Positions 33,184-42,019 of a stretch of 64,000 nt of DNA are shown here, piece by piece. A model generated the notes under the pieces. It saw only the letters and a program-made list of their open reading frames with translations. It made no database searches and was not told the origin of the DNA. Source of the stretch: JAAYRQ01 sp035647815 (lineage in GTDB: Bacteria; Bacillota; Syntrophomonadia; Syntrophomonadales; Syntrophomonadaceae); contig DASRMR010000007.1 of NCBI GenBank assembly GCA_035647815.1, positions 23,080 to 87,079 of the forward strand, in the 5' to 3' direction. Every line of letters starts with the position of its first letter. Position 1 is the stretch's first letter. A program made the position numbers and the translations under genes.

Positions 33184-34134
33184 TTGCCAACCTTCTTTTT
33201 TGTAGCCATTTCAATCGTTTGTTGTTTTCTTCTGACTAGGTTACCAGGCCTAACTTTTTTTATAGCTATTTTATGGGGAGTTTCCTTGATTGGTAGTGCC
33301 TTGTATTTGGATAAGAAAAGGTTAATATTACTTTATAGTATTAATTTAGTGGTATTATATGTGCTTGCTGGGGTAAGTAGCTTTTTCTTCTACTTATCAT
33401 TTTTTGGCTTAGCTGGAATAGTCATGGGCTTATTAGTGCTAGAGAATAAAGGTTATTATGAAGTGCAAAAATGGGGCATTATTGCATCTGTTATAGGCGT
33501 ATCTGTCTTTATATTTATTGCATACTTTGGTGCTGCAGATTTAGGGATGGAGCAATTAGAGCAACAAGCACAAAGTTATATAGGTGAGTCTATCCAAGAT
33601 CTTGAGGCTAAAGGGATGTTCGAGATTTATGCTAAACGAGGTATTACTAAAGCTGATTTTGAAGAAAAGATGTATAGTTTTGCAGCTGTAATACTTAAGC
33701 ATATTCCTGCATTTTATTACCTTCAATCTATACTGGTGACATTTACCATGCTACTTTTTGCTTCCTGGGTGAGCCTAAAAAGAGATTTTGGACGTCTAAA
33801 GAAGAGACCCTTTAGTCAAGAGGTTATGCCTTGGCAATTAGTATGGGTAATGATTGCCGGACTTTTACTATGGCTAATCGGTCGTAGCGAGATGTCCTTA
33901 ATTTATTATGCAGGATCTAATATGATTGCAATATTAGTACCGATAACGATGTATTTTGGCTTAGCTGCTTTAATATTCAAACTTAGGGAGCAAAAAACTA
34001 GTAGGGCTAAGTGGATTATCATACCCTTGATAGTTTTGGGCATCATATTCCCTATATCGGTAATTATATTTTTAAGTATTTTCGGACTCTTTGATGCATT
34101 ACTCGATTATAGAAAACTGCGTATTAATGAATAG
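33184..34134 (+). CDS. yybS: YybS-like DUF2232 membrane protein
   Basis: 316-aa integral membrane protein with about eight hydrophobic segments, corresponding in position and character to YybS (DUF2232), which precedes rplI in Firmicutes. The middle portion (about residues 125-165) is a soluble charged stretch with Leu/Glu-rich helices. The start is TTG 33184 after gaggtga. Function unknown. Conserved synteny (rpsR-MazG-like-yybS-rplI) is the main support. Confidence 0.8.
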   Translation: MPTFFFVAISIVCCFLLTRLPGLTFFIAILWGVSLIGSALYLDKKRLILLYSINLVVLYVLAGVSSFFFYLSFFGLAGIVMGLLVLENKGYYEVQKWGIIASVIGVSVFIFIAYFGAADLGMEQLEQQAQSYIGESIQDLEAKGMFEIYAKRGITKADFEEKMYSFAAVILKHIPAFYYLQSILVTFTMLLFASWVSLKRDFGRLKKRPFSQEVMPWQLVWVMIAGLLLWLIGRSEMSLIYYAGSNMIAILVPITMYFGLAALIFKLREQKTSRAKWIIIPLIVLGIIFPISVIIFLSIFGLFDALLDYRKLRINE

Positions 34135-34146
34135 GAGGACAAATTA

Positions 34147-34593
34147 ATGAAAGTAATTTTATTGCAAGATGTAAAGAATATCGGTCAAGAGGGAGAAGTT
34201 AAGGAAGTGGCAGATGGGTATGCTCGTAACTACCTTATTCCTAGGGATATGGCCATAGAGGCTACTAAAGCTAACTTAAAGAGGAATCAGGAAGAAAACG
34301 AAAAAACCCAAAACATTAAAGACAGAGAACTAAAAAAAGCGGAGGGTATAAAGGCCAAAATAGATGGAAAACAAATAGAAGTTAAGGGTAAAGCGGGATC
34401 TGAGGATAAACTATTTGGGGCTGTAACTTCTAGAGAAATAGCTGAAAACCTGGAAAAACAGCTAAATGTGAAAATAGATAGAAAGAAAATAGAGTTGAAA
34501 GAACCTATAAAACATCTAGGGTTATACACCACAAGTATTAGAATTTATCCTTCAGTACAGGCAGAAATTAAAGTGTTAGTTACATCAGAGTGA
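34147..34593 (+). CDS. rplI: 50S ribosomal protein L9
   Basis: 148-aa L9 with the N-terminal domain MKVILLQDVKNIGQEGEVKEVADGYARNYLIPRDMA, a long connecting helix and the C-terminal RNA-binding domain SEDKLFGAVTSREIAENL. ATG follows aggagg. It is 12 bases after yybS and 16 before lonC. Confidence 0.96.
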   Translation: MKVILLQDVKNIGQEGEVKEVADGYARNYLIPRDMAIEATKANLKRNQEENEKTQNIKDRELKKAEGIKAKIDGKQIEVKGKAGSEDKLFGAVTSREIAENLEKQLNVKIDRKKIELKEPIKHLGLYTTSIRIYPSVQAEIKVLVTSE

Positions 34594-34609
34594 TACTAGG
34601 AGGCAAATT

Positions 34610-36514
34610 GTGCAGTACTTGATAAAGCAAGGGAGTAAGAAAGAGTCCAGTGATTGTGATAATAAAAACTTAAGCCATAACTGGAGAATAGAGTCCTTAT
34701 ATAAAAAGTTGGAAGAATTTTACGGAACCCATGAATTTATACTTAGAGCTAGCAAACTCGATGTTTTAGATTTAATGAATTCCGAAAAATCAAATGAAAG
34801 GGTATTAGCGCTACAAAGGATACTACAAGGGAATATGGTTACAATTGAACCGCTAAAAGAGATGTCTAAGACTTTAACTAGTTTAGAAAACCTAGTTGCA
34901 GAGAATTATGCCAAAAGAGAAGTAGAAGAAGAACTACAAAATCGTATTGAAGAAAAAATAATTGAAAAGCATGATGAATATGTCTGGGAAATAAAGGCAC
35001 AAGTTCTAGAAGAAAAAAAGAGTACCCCTGAAAATGCCCAAACTTTAAAAAAGTTCGGGTATTTAGAAAAAATGGAAAGAACCACTCTTTCTAAATCGGC
35101 ATTAGAATTACTTAGGCCTACTACTTTAGCTGAAATTATTGGGCAAGAAGAAGCAATTAAATCATTAATTTCAAAATTGAACAATCCTTTCCCACAGCAT
35201 ATTCTACTTTATGGACCTCCAGGGGTGGGGAAAACTACTTGTGCTAGACTAGCATTAGAGATGGTTAAAAGCAGGAAACAGAATCCTTTTGGTGATGAAG
35301 CACCATTTATTGAAGTCGATGGCACAACATTGCGTTGGGATCACAGAGAGTCGACTAATCCATTATTAGGGTCGGTTCACGATCCTATTTATCAAGGTGC
35401 GAAAAAGGAATTAGCAGAAAACAGTATTCCAGAACCGAAGTTAGGGCTAGTTTCCGAAGCTCATGGGGGAATACTTTTTATTGACGAAATAGGAGATATG
35501 GATTCATTTCTGCAAAACAAATTATTAAAGGTGCTGGAAGATAAGAGAGTTTATTTTGAATCATCATATTATGATCCTCATGATAAACAGATTCCACAAT
35601 ATATTAAACAGATTTTCGAAAGAGGAGTTCCTGCGGATTTTATTCTTATAGGTGCGACAACTAGAAGTAGAAAAGAGATTAATTCTGCATTTAGATCTAG
35701 GTGTATGGAAGTATTTTTTAAATCTTTAACTGCTGAAAACATACAAGAAATTGTTAATATATCAGCCCGGAAGCTGAAAATAGATATAGATGTTGAAGTA
35801 GGGCAAATCATTAGTAGTTATACTAATGATGGCAGGGGTGCTAATAAAGTGTTAGTCGATGCATATGCACTTGCTCTGAATGAAACAGATATACAAAACA
35901 AGAAAGTCTTAGTTAAATCTGAACATGTGTGGGAAGCCTTAAGCAATAGTCGTATTACTCCTAATATTATTAATCGGGCTTCTAAAAACATAGAAACAGG
36001 TAAAATCTTTGGTATAGGGGCTACTGAATACCATAGCTCTCTAATAGAGTTGGAAAGCATTGTCTTTCCTGCCGAGATTGATGGTAAAGGTGCTATTAGG
36101 TTTAATGATACTGCTGGATCTATGACTAAGGATTCAGTATTTAATGCTACCTCAGTATTACGCAAAGAGACTGGACATAACATAAAGAATTTCGATTTAC
36201 ATATAAATATTGTTGGTGGGGCTAATGTCGATGGTCCTTCAGCTGGAGTGGCGATTTACTTAGCTTTACTAAGTGCTATTCAAAACAAGCCCATTTATCA
36301 AGATGTAGCTATTACCGGAGAGTTGTCCATCCAAGGGAAGATCAAACCGGTAGGAGCTTTATATGAAAAAATACATGGGGCTAAGCAAGCGGGAATAAGG
36401 AAGGTCTTAATACCGATAGATAATTATATAGATATAGTAAAAAACATAGAAGGAATTGAAGTAATTCCTATCACATATATACATGAAGCATATCCACATA
36501 TTTTTGCTAGTTAG
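34610..36514 (+). CDS. Lon-family ATP-dependent protease of the spore-former LonC type
   Basis: 634-aa AAA+ protease. Residues 1-165 are a helical N-terminal region lacking the classical Lon substrate domain. Walker A GPPGVGKTT is at 202-210 and Walker B ILFIDEIGDM follows. The Lon catalytic dyad is Ser544 (DGPSAGV) and Lys587 (VGALYEK), 43 residues apart as in Lon. This layout matches the endospore-specific LonC subfamily, and DnaB helicase, which often follows rplI, is not here. The start is GTG 34610 after aggag. It stands as the last gene of the rpsF-rplI block. Confidence 0.87.
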   Translation: MQYLIKQGSKKESSDCDNKNLSHNWRIESLYKKLEEFYGTHEFILRASKLDVLDLMNSEKSNERVLALQRILQGNMVTIEPLKEMSKTLTSLENLVAENYAKREVEEELQNRIEEKIIEKHDEYVWEIKAQVLEEKKSTPENAQTLKKFGYLEKMERTTLSKSALELLRPTTLAEIIGQEEAIKSLISKLNNPFPQHILLYGPPGVGKTTCARLALEMVKSRKQNPFGDEAPFIEVDGTTLRWDHRESTNPLLGSVHDPIYQGAKKELAENSIPEPKLGLVSEAHGGILFIDEIGDMDSFLQNKLLKVLEDKRVYFESSYYDPHDKQIPQYIKQIFERGVPADFILIGATTRSRKEINSAFRSRCMEVFFKSLTAENIQEIVNISARKLKIDIDVEVGQIISSYTNDGRGANKVLVDAYALALNETDIQNKKVLVKSEHVWEALSNSRITPNIINRASKNIETGKIFGIGATEYHSSLIELESIVFPAEIDGKGAIRFNDTAGSMTKDSVFNATSVLRKETGHNIKNFDLHINIVGGANVDGPSAGVAIYLALLSAIQNKPIYQDVAITGELSIQGKIKPVGALYEKIHGAKQAGIRKVLIPIDNYIDIVKNIEGIEVIPITYIHEAYPHIFAS

Positions 36515-36560
36515 ACAATAATATTAAAGATAGATTAGCAAATTGTAGACATAAAAAACC

Positions 36561-36589
36561 TTGAAGTTTATGCCTAAATTTGTTATGAT
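36561..36589 (+). promoter_or_regulatory. Promoter of the tRNA-Asp/tRNA-Gly pair
   Basis: TTGAAG (36561-36566), 17 bases, TATGAT (36584-36589). Transcription would start just before the tRNA at 36606. Confidence 0.8.
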
Positions 36590-36605
36590 GATTTATGCAA
36601 AGTGC

Positions 36606-36681
36606 GGAGCTGTGGTGTAGCGGTTAACATGCCGGCCTGTCACGCCGGAGATCGAGGGTTCAAATCCCTTCAGCTTCGCCA
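36606..36681 (+). tRNA. tRNA-Asp (anticodon GTC)
   Basis: 76 bases with encoded CCA. Acceptor GGAGCTG pairs with CAGCTTC, anticodon arm CCGGC-CTGTCAC-GCCGG with GTC at 36639-36641, T arm with GGTTCAAAT, discriminator G. The GTC anticodon and the G73 discriminator identify Asp. Confidence 0.96.
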
Positions 36682-36706
36682 TTATTATGAAAATTTATAT
36701 GGATTT

Positions 36707-36781
36707 GCGGGAGTAGCTCAGTGGTAGAGTACCGGCTTCCCAAGCCGGGTGTCGAGGGTTCGAATCCCTTTTCCCGCTCCA
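36707..36781 (+). tRNA. tRNA-Gly (anticodon CCC)
   Basis: 75 bases with encoded CCA. Acceptor GCGGGAG pairs with TTCCCGC, D arm AGCTCAGTGGTAGAG, anticodon arm CCGGC-TTCCCAA-GCCGG giving CCC, T arm with GGTTCGAAT, discriminator T. It lies 25 bases after tRNA-Asp in the same transcript. Confidence 0.94.
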
Positions 36782-36925
36782 AAATAGAATCGTGAGCGGA
36801 GCGAACTCAAAATCAGTGGTGCCCTGTGGGTACTCCAAAATAGAATCGTGAGCGGAGCGAACTCAAAATCAGTGGTGCCCCGTGGGTACTCCAAAAAAAG
36901 TTCGTGAGCGGAGCGAATGAAATAT
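36777..36925 (+). repeat. 56-bp tandem repeat starting in the tRNA-Gly 3' end
   Basis: The unit begins with the tRNA's final CTCCA and continues AAATAGAATCGTGAGCGGAG, ending ...GGTGCCCTGTGGGTA. A second copy starts 56 bases later with one change (T to C), and a third, partial and more diverged, from 36889. Each unit contains GTGAGCGGAGCGAA. The repeat therefore duplicates the immediate tRNA 3' boundary. Confidence 0.85.
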
Positions 36926-37004
36926 ACTCGTCCTAGACAGTGTGGGGTGATATGCTAAACCAAATGCCCCATGCTATATAGCTAAAGGGAAGGAGGATGT
37001 AGGT

Positions 37005-37142
37005 ATGGGAAAACATATAATGACGATAATTCAACCTAACCTTAGGAAAGGTAATGATACTAACTGTAGGGAATGTGCTACATCTTGCCAATCAGCATGT
37101 AAGACTTCCTGCACAGTAGGAAACCAAGTTTGCAAAAATTAA
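37005..37142 (+). CDS. SCIFF ranthipeptide precursor
   Basis: 45-residue peptide with exactly six cysteines (21, 24, 28, 32, 36, 43) in the pattern TNCRECATSCQSACKTSCTVGNQVCKN. This is the six-cysteines-in-forty-five-residues precursor nearly universal in Clostridia. Its partner radical SAM enzyme forms thioether links from cysteine sulfur to carbon atoms of acceptor residues. Conserved N-terminal leader GKHIMTIIQPNLRKG. Strong aaggagga site. The maturase gene follows after 168 bases. The biological role of the mature peptide is not established. Confidence 0.95.
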   Translation: MGKHIMTIIQPNLRKGNDTNCRECATSCQSACKTSCTVGNQVCKN

Positions 37143-37153
37143 TAGATATACAT

Positions 37154-37175
37154 AAAAGGGGCTTTGCCCCTTTTT
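37154..37175 (+). terminator. Intrinsic terminator between SCIFF and its maturase
   Basis: AAAAGGGGC-TTT-GCCCCTTTTT, 9 bp stem with T run. It allows far more peptide mRNA than maturase mRNA. Confidence 0.88.
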
Positions 37176-37210
37176 CTTATTTTGGGTAGACTTTTTTGGG
37201 TTCTTTGGAT

Positions 37211-37297
37211 TATAATAGTATTAAGAAACGGCTCGTATATTTTTAAATGGAAAAATACGACGAAGCCGTATTTTTAGTGCTTATTTCGGGAAATAAG
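37211..37297 (+). promoter_or_regulatory. Structured 5' region of the SCIFF maturase gene
   Basis: A TATAAT box (37211-37216, no good -35) is followed by a long hairpin. ACGGCT (37228-37233) and CGTATATTTTT pair with AAAAATACG and AGCCGT (37264-37269), ending in ATTTTTAG, which looks like a second terminator or attenuator. Just before the ribosome-binding site is a DNA palindrome CTTATTTC-GG-GAAATAAG (37280-37297) that includes the first bases of the Shine-Dalgarno. Together these suggest control of maturase expression. Confidence 0.55.
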
Positions 37298-37310
37298 GAG
37301 GGGAGTGCAC

Positions 37311-38693
37311 ATGTATATATGGGCAGGATATGATTTTGAGGCTCATATTCATTTATATAAATGGCAGGAACTTAATATATTATTAGATGTAAATAGTGGA
37401 GCTATTCATGTAGTAGATGACTTAGCTTTTAGATTTATAAGTTTATTGATGAAATATAAGGGCGATTTTCATCAAGCATTAGAAGATTGCCAACATATAT
37501 ATACACAAAGTGAAATAGAAACGATGTTTGTGGAGATATTAACTGCCTATGAAAAGGGAGCCCTCTTTACTGAGCCGGACGATATTAAAGTAGATTTATC
37601 ACAGATGACCCCCAAGGCCTTATGCTTGAATGTAGCTCATGCTTGTAATATGAAATGTAAATATTGCTTTGCTAGTCAGGGGAACTTCGGGATGAATCCT
37701 AGCCTGATGCCTTATGCTATCGGTCAACAAGCGCTAGACTTTTTGGTTAAAGAAAGTGGAACGATAAAGAATCTAGAAGTGGATTTTTTCGGTGGTGAAC
37801 CATTACTTAACTTTGAGGTAGTTAAAGAATTAGTAAAATACGGTAGGAAAATAGAAGCTAAAACAGACAAAAAGTTTAACTTTACTTTAACAACTAATGG
37901 TTTGCTATTAAATAAGGAAATTATGGACTTTATCATAGCAGAAGAAATTAGTATAATCTTGAGTTTAGATGGAAGACCAGAAATTAATGATCAGAATCGG
38001 GTACTTAATGATGGGTCTGGGACTTATGAACTGATTTTACCTAAAATAAAGGAAATGGTAAGTAAAGATCCAATAAGCTACTATATCAGGGGTACTTTTA
38101 CTCGTGATAATCTTAACTTTAGCCAAGACTTAGTTCACATGGTTGAATTAGGTTTTAACTCTATATCATTAGAGCCAGCGGTGGGACCAGAGCTTGATGA
38201 ATCTATAAAAACTGAAGACTTACCCCATGTGCTCAAGGAGTATGAAAAGCTGACAGATGTTTTATTGGATTATCATAAATCAGGGCAACAAATTCACTTT
38301 TTTCATTATAACCTTAATTTGCAAAGAGGTCCGTGTTTAGCCAAAAGACACACTGGTTGCAGTGCAGGAGTGGAGTATTTAGCAGTAACACCTGAAGGTG
38401 ATATATATCCGTGTCATCAGCTTGTAGGTGAGGATAAATATATTATGGGTAATGTTAGTAGTGCAGCTGTTTTAGATAAAGACATTAGACATATTTTTAC
38501 TCACAATACTTTAAGCGAAAAAGAAATATGTCAGCATTGTTGGGCACGTAATTTTTGTGGAGGAGGTTGCCATGTTAATAACCTTAAAGCAAATGGTGAC
38601 ATTAAAAAGCCTGATGAAATTTCGTGTAATATGCACAAGAAAAGGATTGAAGGTGCGATTTTTCTCGACCTTATGAAACAAATAGAATATTAA
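37311..38693 (+). CDS. Radical SAM/SPASM maturase of the SCIFF ranthipeptide
   Basis: 460-aa thioether-forming radical SAM enzyme. The SAM cluster motif is CNMKCKYC (Cys-x3-Cys-x2-Cys) at about residue 112. An N-terminal RRE-like domain (about 1-90) would bind the leader peptide. The C-terminal SPASM region has GPCLAKRHTGCSAG...CHQL and CQHCWARNFCGGGCHVNN, binding two auxiliary FeS clusters. I start at ATG 37311 with aaggagggg upstream rather than GTG 37305. It follows the precursor gene and makes Cys-to-carbon thioethers. Confidence 0.95.
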   Translation: MYIWAGYDFEAHIHLYKWQELNILLDVNSGAIHVVDDLAFRFISLLMKYKGDFHQALEDCQHIYTQSEIETMFVEILTAYEKGALFTEPDDIKVDLSQMTPKALCLNVAHACNMKCKYCFASQGNFGMNPSLMPYAIGQQALDFLVKESGTIKNLEVDFFGGEPLLNFEVVKELVKYGRKIEAKTDKKFNFTLTTNGLLLNKEIMDFIIAEEISIILSLDGRPEINDQNRVLNDGSGTYELILPKIKEMVSKDPISYYIRGTFTRDNLNFSQDLVHMVELGFNSISLEPAVGPELDESIKTEDLPHVLKEYEKLTDVLLDYHKSGQQIHFFHYNLNLQRGPCLAKRHTGCSAGVEYLAVTPEGDIYPCHQLVGEDKYIMGNVSSAAVLDKDIRHIFTHNTLSEKEICQHCWARNFCGGGCHVNNLKANGDIKKPDEISCNMHKKRIEGAIFLDLMKQIEY

Positions 38694-38792
38694 AGAGTAA
38701 CAAAAACATATAAAAAGCAGGACTTTTAACTATAAAGATAGAATCTGAATAATTGATAAAAACAAAATAAAAAACAAATGGAGAATTTTTTT

Positions 38793-40124
38793 ATGTTTAA
38801 TTACTTTATGCAGTACAAAAGGTTTTCCCCTATTATCATTGGAGTTTTGGTAATTGGGTTATTAGGAATGTTTGTTTTCAAAACACCAGCGTGTTCAGTT
38901 ATTGTAGATGGACAAGTTAAGTTTGCGGTAACAGATCAGAAATTGGTTAATGAAACGATTAGTGAAATCAAAAAACAAGAAGAAAGAAAGTGTTCTAACA
39001 GTTTAGAGGTCGCTAGTAAAGTAGAATTTAAAAAAGGTTTAGTTAACAGATCTATTCTAGTTAAAAAAGCAGATTTGGAAAAAGAGCTACGTAAAAATGT
39101 AGAATTCAAAGTTTTAGGGGCTAAAATAGTAATAGGTAATAAAACCATTGCATGTTTAGACTGTAAAACTAGTGCACAATTATTATTAAAACAGTTAAAA
39201 GAAAATTTTGAAGATGTTGACGAAGGCGAAAAGCTTATAGAACTTGATTTTGAAGAAAAAGTAGAAATCCAGGAAAGCATGGTCGCGGTAAATGAAATAA
39301 TGTCTTCTGAAGATGCTTATACCTTGATAACTACTGGAAGTAAGGATCCTGAAAAATACACAGTTAAAGATGGAGATTCTTTATGGTTAATTGCTCGTCG
39401 AAACAATATGTATGTAGATGAAATAGTACAAGCTAACCAACTAGAAAAAGAAGATCTTTCTTTAGGACAAGAAATTATTTTAACTAAAGACAAACCGTTT
39501 ATTAATGTTGTAGCTAAAGTAGAAGGAGAAAAGATTGAAAAAATCCCTTTCGAAACTAAAGTAGTAGTTGATAGAAGTTCTTCTAGTGCTATAAAAGTTA
39601 AGCAAGATGGTAAAGAAGGAGAAAAGAAAATAGTATATGTTGCTACTAAGAAAAATGGCAACATAGAAAATAGAGAAATTAAAGAAGAAACTATTTTGGA
39701 AAAAGCAGTAGATAAGATTATCGTTAAAGGTAATCAAGTCACAGTAGCATCTCGTGGTGCTAGTCCAGGCAATCTAGACTGGCCAGTAGCAGGTAACATT
39801 ACTAATCGATATAGGGGTTCTTCACATACAGGTATAGATATTGCTACAAGAACTGGGTCTCCTATTCGAGCAGTTGATTCTGGGCGGGTGACATTTGCCG
39901 GTTGGCAAGGGGGCTATGGTAATTTCGTAATCGTAGATCATGGGAATGGTCAGGTTACTAGATATGCTCACTGTAATAGTATTAATGTCTCGACAGGACA
40001 AAATGTCAGCAGGGGACAAAACATTGCTACAGTAGGTTCAACAGGCAGAAGTACAGGACCACATTTACATTTTGAAGTACTTGTAAATGGAGGATTTAGG
40101 AATCCATTATCATACTTACGTTAA
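38793..40124 (+). CDS. LysM-G5-M23 cell-wall endopeptidase
   Basis: 443-aa exported peptidoglycan hydrolase. An N-terminal membrane anchor (about residues 12-31), a helical domain (40-180), a LysM motif (YTVKDGDSLWLIARRNNMYVDEIVQANQL, about 189-217), a G5 domain (about 240-315) and a LytM/M23 domain with SSHTGIDIA and GPHLHFEV make the order. The start is ATG 38793 with tggaga upstream; an in-frame ATG at 38778 lies before that site. This composition is typical of clostridial spore- and division-related hydrolases. Terminator follows. Confidence 0.92.
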   Translation: MFNYFMQYKRFSPIIIGVLVIGLLGMFVFKTPACSVIVDGQVKFAVTDQKLVNETISEIKKQEERKCSNSLEVASKVEFKKGLVNRSILVKKADLEKELRKNVEFKVLGAKIVIGNKTIACLDCKTSAQLLLKQLKENFEDVDEGEKLIELDFEEKVEIQESMVAVNEIMSSEDAYTLITTGSKDPEKYTVKDGDSLWLIARRNNMYVDEIVQANQLEKEDLSLGQEIILTKDKPFINVVAKVEGEKIEKIPFETKVVVDRSSSSAIKVKQDGKEGEKKIVYVATKKNGNIENREIKEETILEKAVDKIIVKGNQVTVASRGASPGNLDWPVAGNITNRYRGSSHTGIDIATRTGSPIRAVDSGRVTFAGWQGGYGNFVIVDHGNGQVTRYAHCNSINVSTGQNVSRGQNIATVGSTGRSTGPHLHFEVLVNGGFRNPLSYLR

Positions 40125-40132
40125 AACAAATC

Positions 40133-40162
40133 AAAAACCCTGACCCTAGGGTCAGGGTTTTT
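40133..40162 (+). terminator. Terminator between the M23 peptidase and trxB
   Basis: A perfect 30-base palindrome, A5-CCCTGACCCT then AGGGTCAGGG-T5. Confidence 0.93.
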
Positions 40163-40184
40163 GCTATGCGAAAGGAGCATTTTG

Positions 40185-41093
40185 ATGTACGATGTTATAA
40201 TAATAGGTAGCGGGCCAGCTGGTCTTAGTGCAGCTATTTATACAGGAAGAGCAAAACTAAAGACTCTTATCCTCGAGGCTGGACTTATTGGTGGAAATGC
40301 TGCTATTACTGATTTAATAGATAATTATCCGGGATTTCCTTTTGGCATAAGTGGCCCTGAGCTTATAGAAAACTTTACTAAGCAAGCCGAAAGATTTGGA
40401 GCTGAGATTAGATTAGAAGAAGTTATTAGTTTAGTCCCTATACAGGAAGGTCACAAAGTTGTGACATCTAGTGGAAATGAATATAAAGCTAGAGCTATAA
40501 TAATCGCGGTAGGAGCAAAAAGAAGAGAATTAGGAGTATCTGGTGAAGAGGAGTTTTCGGGTAGAGGGGTTTCTTATTGTGCTACTTGTGATGGGGCTTT
40601 CTTTAACGATGCTACAGTTGCAGTAGTCGGCGGTGGTGATTCAGCCATCAAAGAAGCTCTATATTTATCTGAAATTGCTTCTAAAGTTTATCTTATTCAT
40701 AGAAGAGAAGGATTTAGAGCGAACCAGACTGCAATAGACAAGTTAAGAGAGACACATAATATTGAAACTAAACTAAACAAGGTGATAAGCCAAGTCAAAG
40801 GTAAAAACATAATGGATGCTGTTATGGTGCAAGATGTCATATCAGGAGCTGAAGAGGAACTAGGGGTTGAAGGTCTTTTCGTCAGTATAGGTTTAGTTCC
40901 AGCAGCAGAATTCGTAGGAGATTATATCCCTACTGAAGATGGCTATATAATTACTAATGATTCTTTAGAAACATCAGTAAAAGGCATATTTGCGGCAGGG
41001 GATATTAGGCTGAAAGAAGGGCGTCAAGTAGCTACTGCAGTAGGAGATGGTGCATTAGCTGGAATCGTGGTAACTGAATATCTGAAAGCATAA
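40185..41093 (+). CDS. trxB: Thioredoxin-disulfide reductase
   Basis: FAD/NADPH flavoprotein that reduces thioredoxin, 302 aa. It has the FAD motif GSGPAGLSAAIYTGRA, redox pair CATC (Cys132, Cys135), NADPH-binding GGGDSAIKEALYLSE and C-terminal GIFAAGDIR. ATG 40185 follows aaaggag; the upstream ATG-like extension overlaps the preceding terminator and is not used. A monocistronic unit is likely. As in many anaerobes it may accept ferredoxin-type variants, but the NADPH motif HRREGFRAN (an HRRxxxR form) supports NADPH. Confidence 0.92.
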   Translation: MYDVIIIGSGPAGLSAAIYTGRAKLKTLILEAGLIGGNAAITDLIDNYPGFPFGISGPELIENFTKQAERFGAEIRLEEVISLVPIQEGHKVVTSSGNEYKARAIIIAVGAKRRELGVSGEEEFSGRGVSYCATCDGAFFNDATVAVVGGGDSAIKEALYLSEIASKVYLIHRREGFRANQTAIDKLRETHNIETKLNKVISQVKGKNIMDAVMVQDVISGAEEELGVEGLFVSIGLVPAAEFVGDYIPTEDGYIITNDSLETSVKGIFAAGDIRLKEGRQVATAVGDGALAGIVVTEYLKA

Positions 41094-41162
41094 TACCATT
41101 ATTTACTTATCCTTCGCAAACTTATTAATAGTATAATAGGTGGCGGAGGGGAGTGATATCAG

Positions 41163-42002
41163 ATGTTGGGTTCAAAGTTTATCAGTTCGGCTAAGACAGT
41201 TAGCCTAATCCTAGTAATAATATTAATAATAATATTAGCTTTTGCTAAGAATAACCAAGCTATAATGCGGGTTATGGTAGGACAAGAGATAAATCTTCGG
41301 ACTGCAGGTTTTAATGAAGTTCAAACAGATAATTTTGTTATTAAATATACTTCAAAAGATGAAGAATATATAAATACTGTTGTATCTGCAGCAGAGCAAA
41401 GTTTCACAGAAGTTACCGAATTATTTGGTTACACTCCAGTTAACAAAACCACAGTTGTAATATACCCAGATACTGCTAGCTTAGCCAAAAGCTTTGGCTG
41501 GGATAAGGATGAAAAAGCTATGGGGGTATATTGGGGTGGATCTATTCGAATATTGTCACCTAGTGAATGGGTAAGGGGTAATGTAGAAAATGAATTTTAC
41601 AAAGAAGGTCCGATGGTACATGAATTTACCCATTTAATTGTTGATGATTTGACTAAAGGCAACTATAATCGATGGTGGACAGAAGGTATTGCACAATATG
41701 TGGAAAAGAAAATAACCGGATTCCAATTTGCGAGTCCTTTTACAGATGGTAAACTTATAGAGTATTATAATATTAATGAATTAGAAAAGGAATTTGATCA
41801 GTTAGACCAACAAAGAGTCTACTGGCAATCCTTGAAGATGGTGGAATATATAGTTGAAAACTATGGAGAAGAAAGTTTGTTTTTGATTTTAGATAATTTA
41901 GGTCAGGGTAACAATATGTCCAAGGCTCTCGAAAAAGCTTTAGTAGTAAGTTATGATACATTTGTTAATGATTTTTATACTGATCTAGAAATTAATAATT
42001 AA
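41163..42002 (+). CDS. Membrane-anchored gluzincin-type metalloprotease
   Basis: 279-aa predicted zinc peptidase of the MA-like family. One membrane segment (about residues 12-28) anchors the protein with the catalytic part outside. The zinc motif is HEFTH (153-157) and the third ligand is Glu174 (WWTEGIAQYVE), the gluzincin arrangement. Substrate unknown. TTG/ATG ambiguity is absent: ATG follows gaggggagtg. It is 17 bases upstream of murA, so it may be co-transcribed with it. Confidence 0.85.
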   Translation: MLGSKFISSAKTVSLILVIILIIILAFAKNNQAIMRVMVGQEINLRTAGFNEVQTDNFVIKYTSKDEEYINTVVSAAEQSFTEVTELFGYTPVNKTTVVIYPDTASLAKSFGWDKDEKAMGVYWGGSIRILSPSEWVRGNVENEFYKEGPMVHEFTHLIVDDLTKGNYNRWWTEGIAQYVEKKITGFQFASPFTDGKLIEYYNINELEKEFDQLDQQRVYWQSLKMVEYIVENYGEESLFLILDNLGQGNNMSKALEKALVVSYDTFVNDFYTDLEINN

Positions 42003-42019
42003 GGCGAGAGGTGTAGATT

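Noticed and set aside
36777..36925. Possible CRISPR array
   Set aside because: The units are directly adjacent 56-base copies without unique spacers, and there are no cas genes in the window.
37280..37297. Possible second Noc-binding site
   Set aside because: The palindrome reads ATTTC-GG-GAAAT and lacks the central CCCGGG, so it does not match the 14-base consensus.
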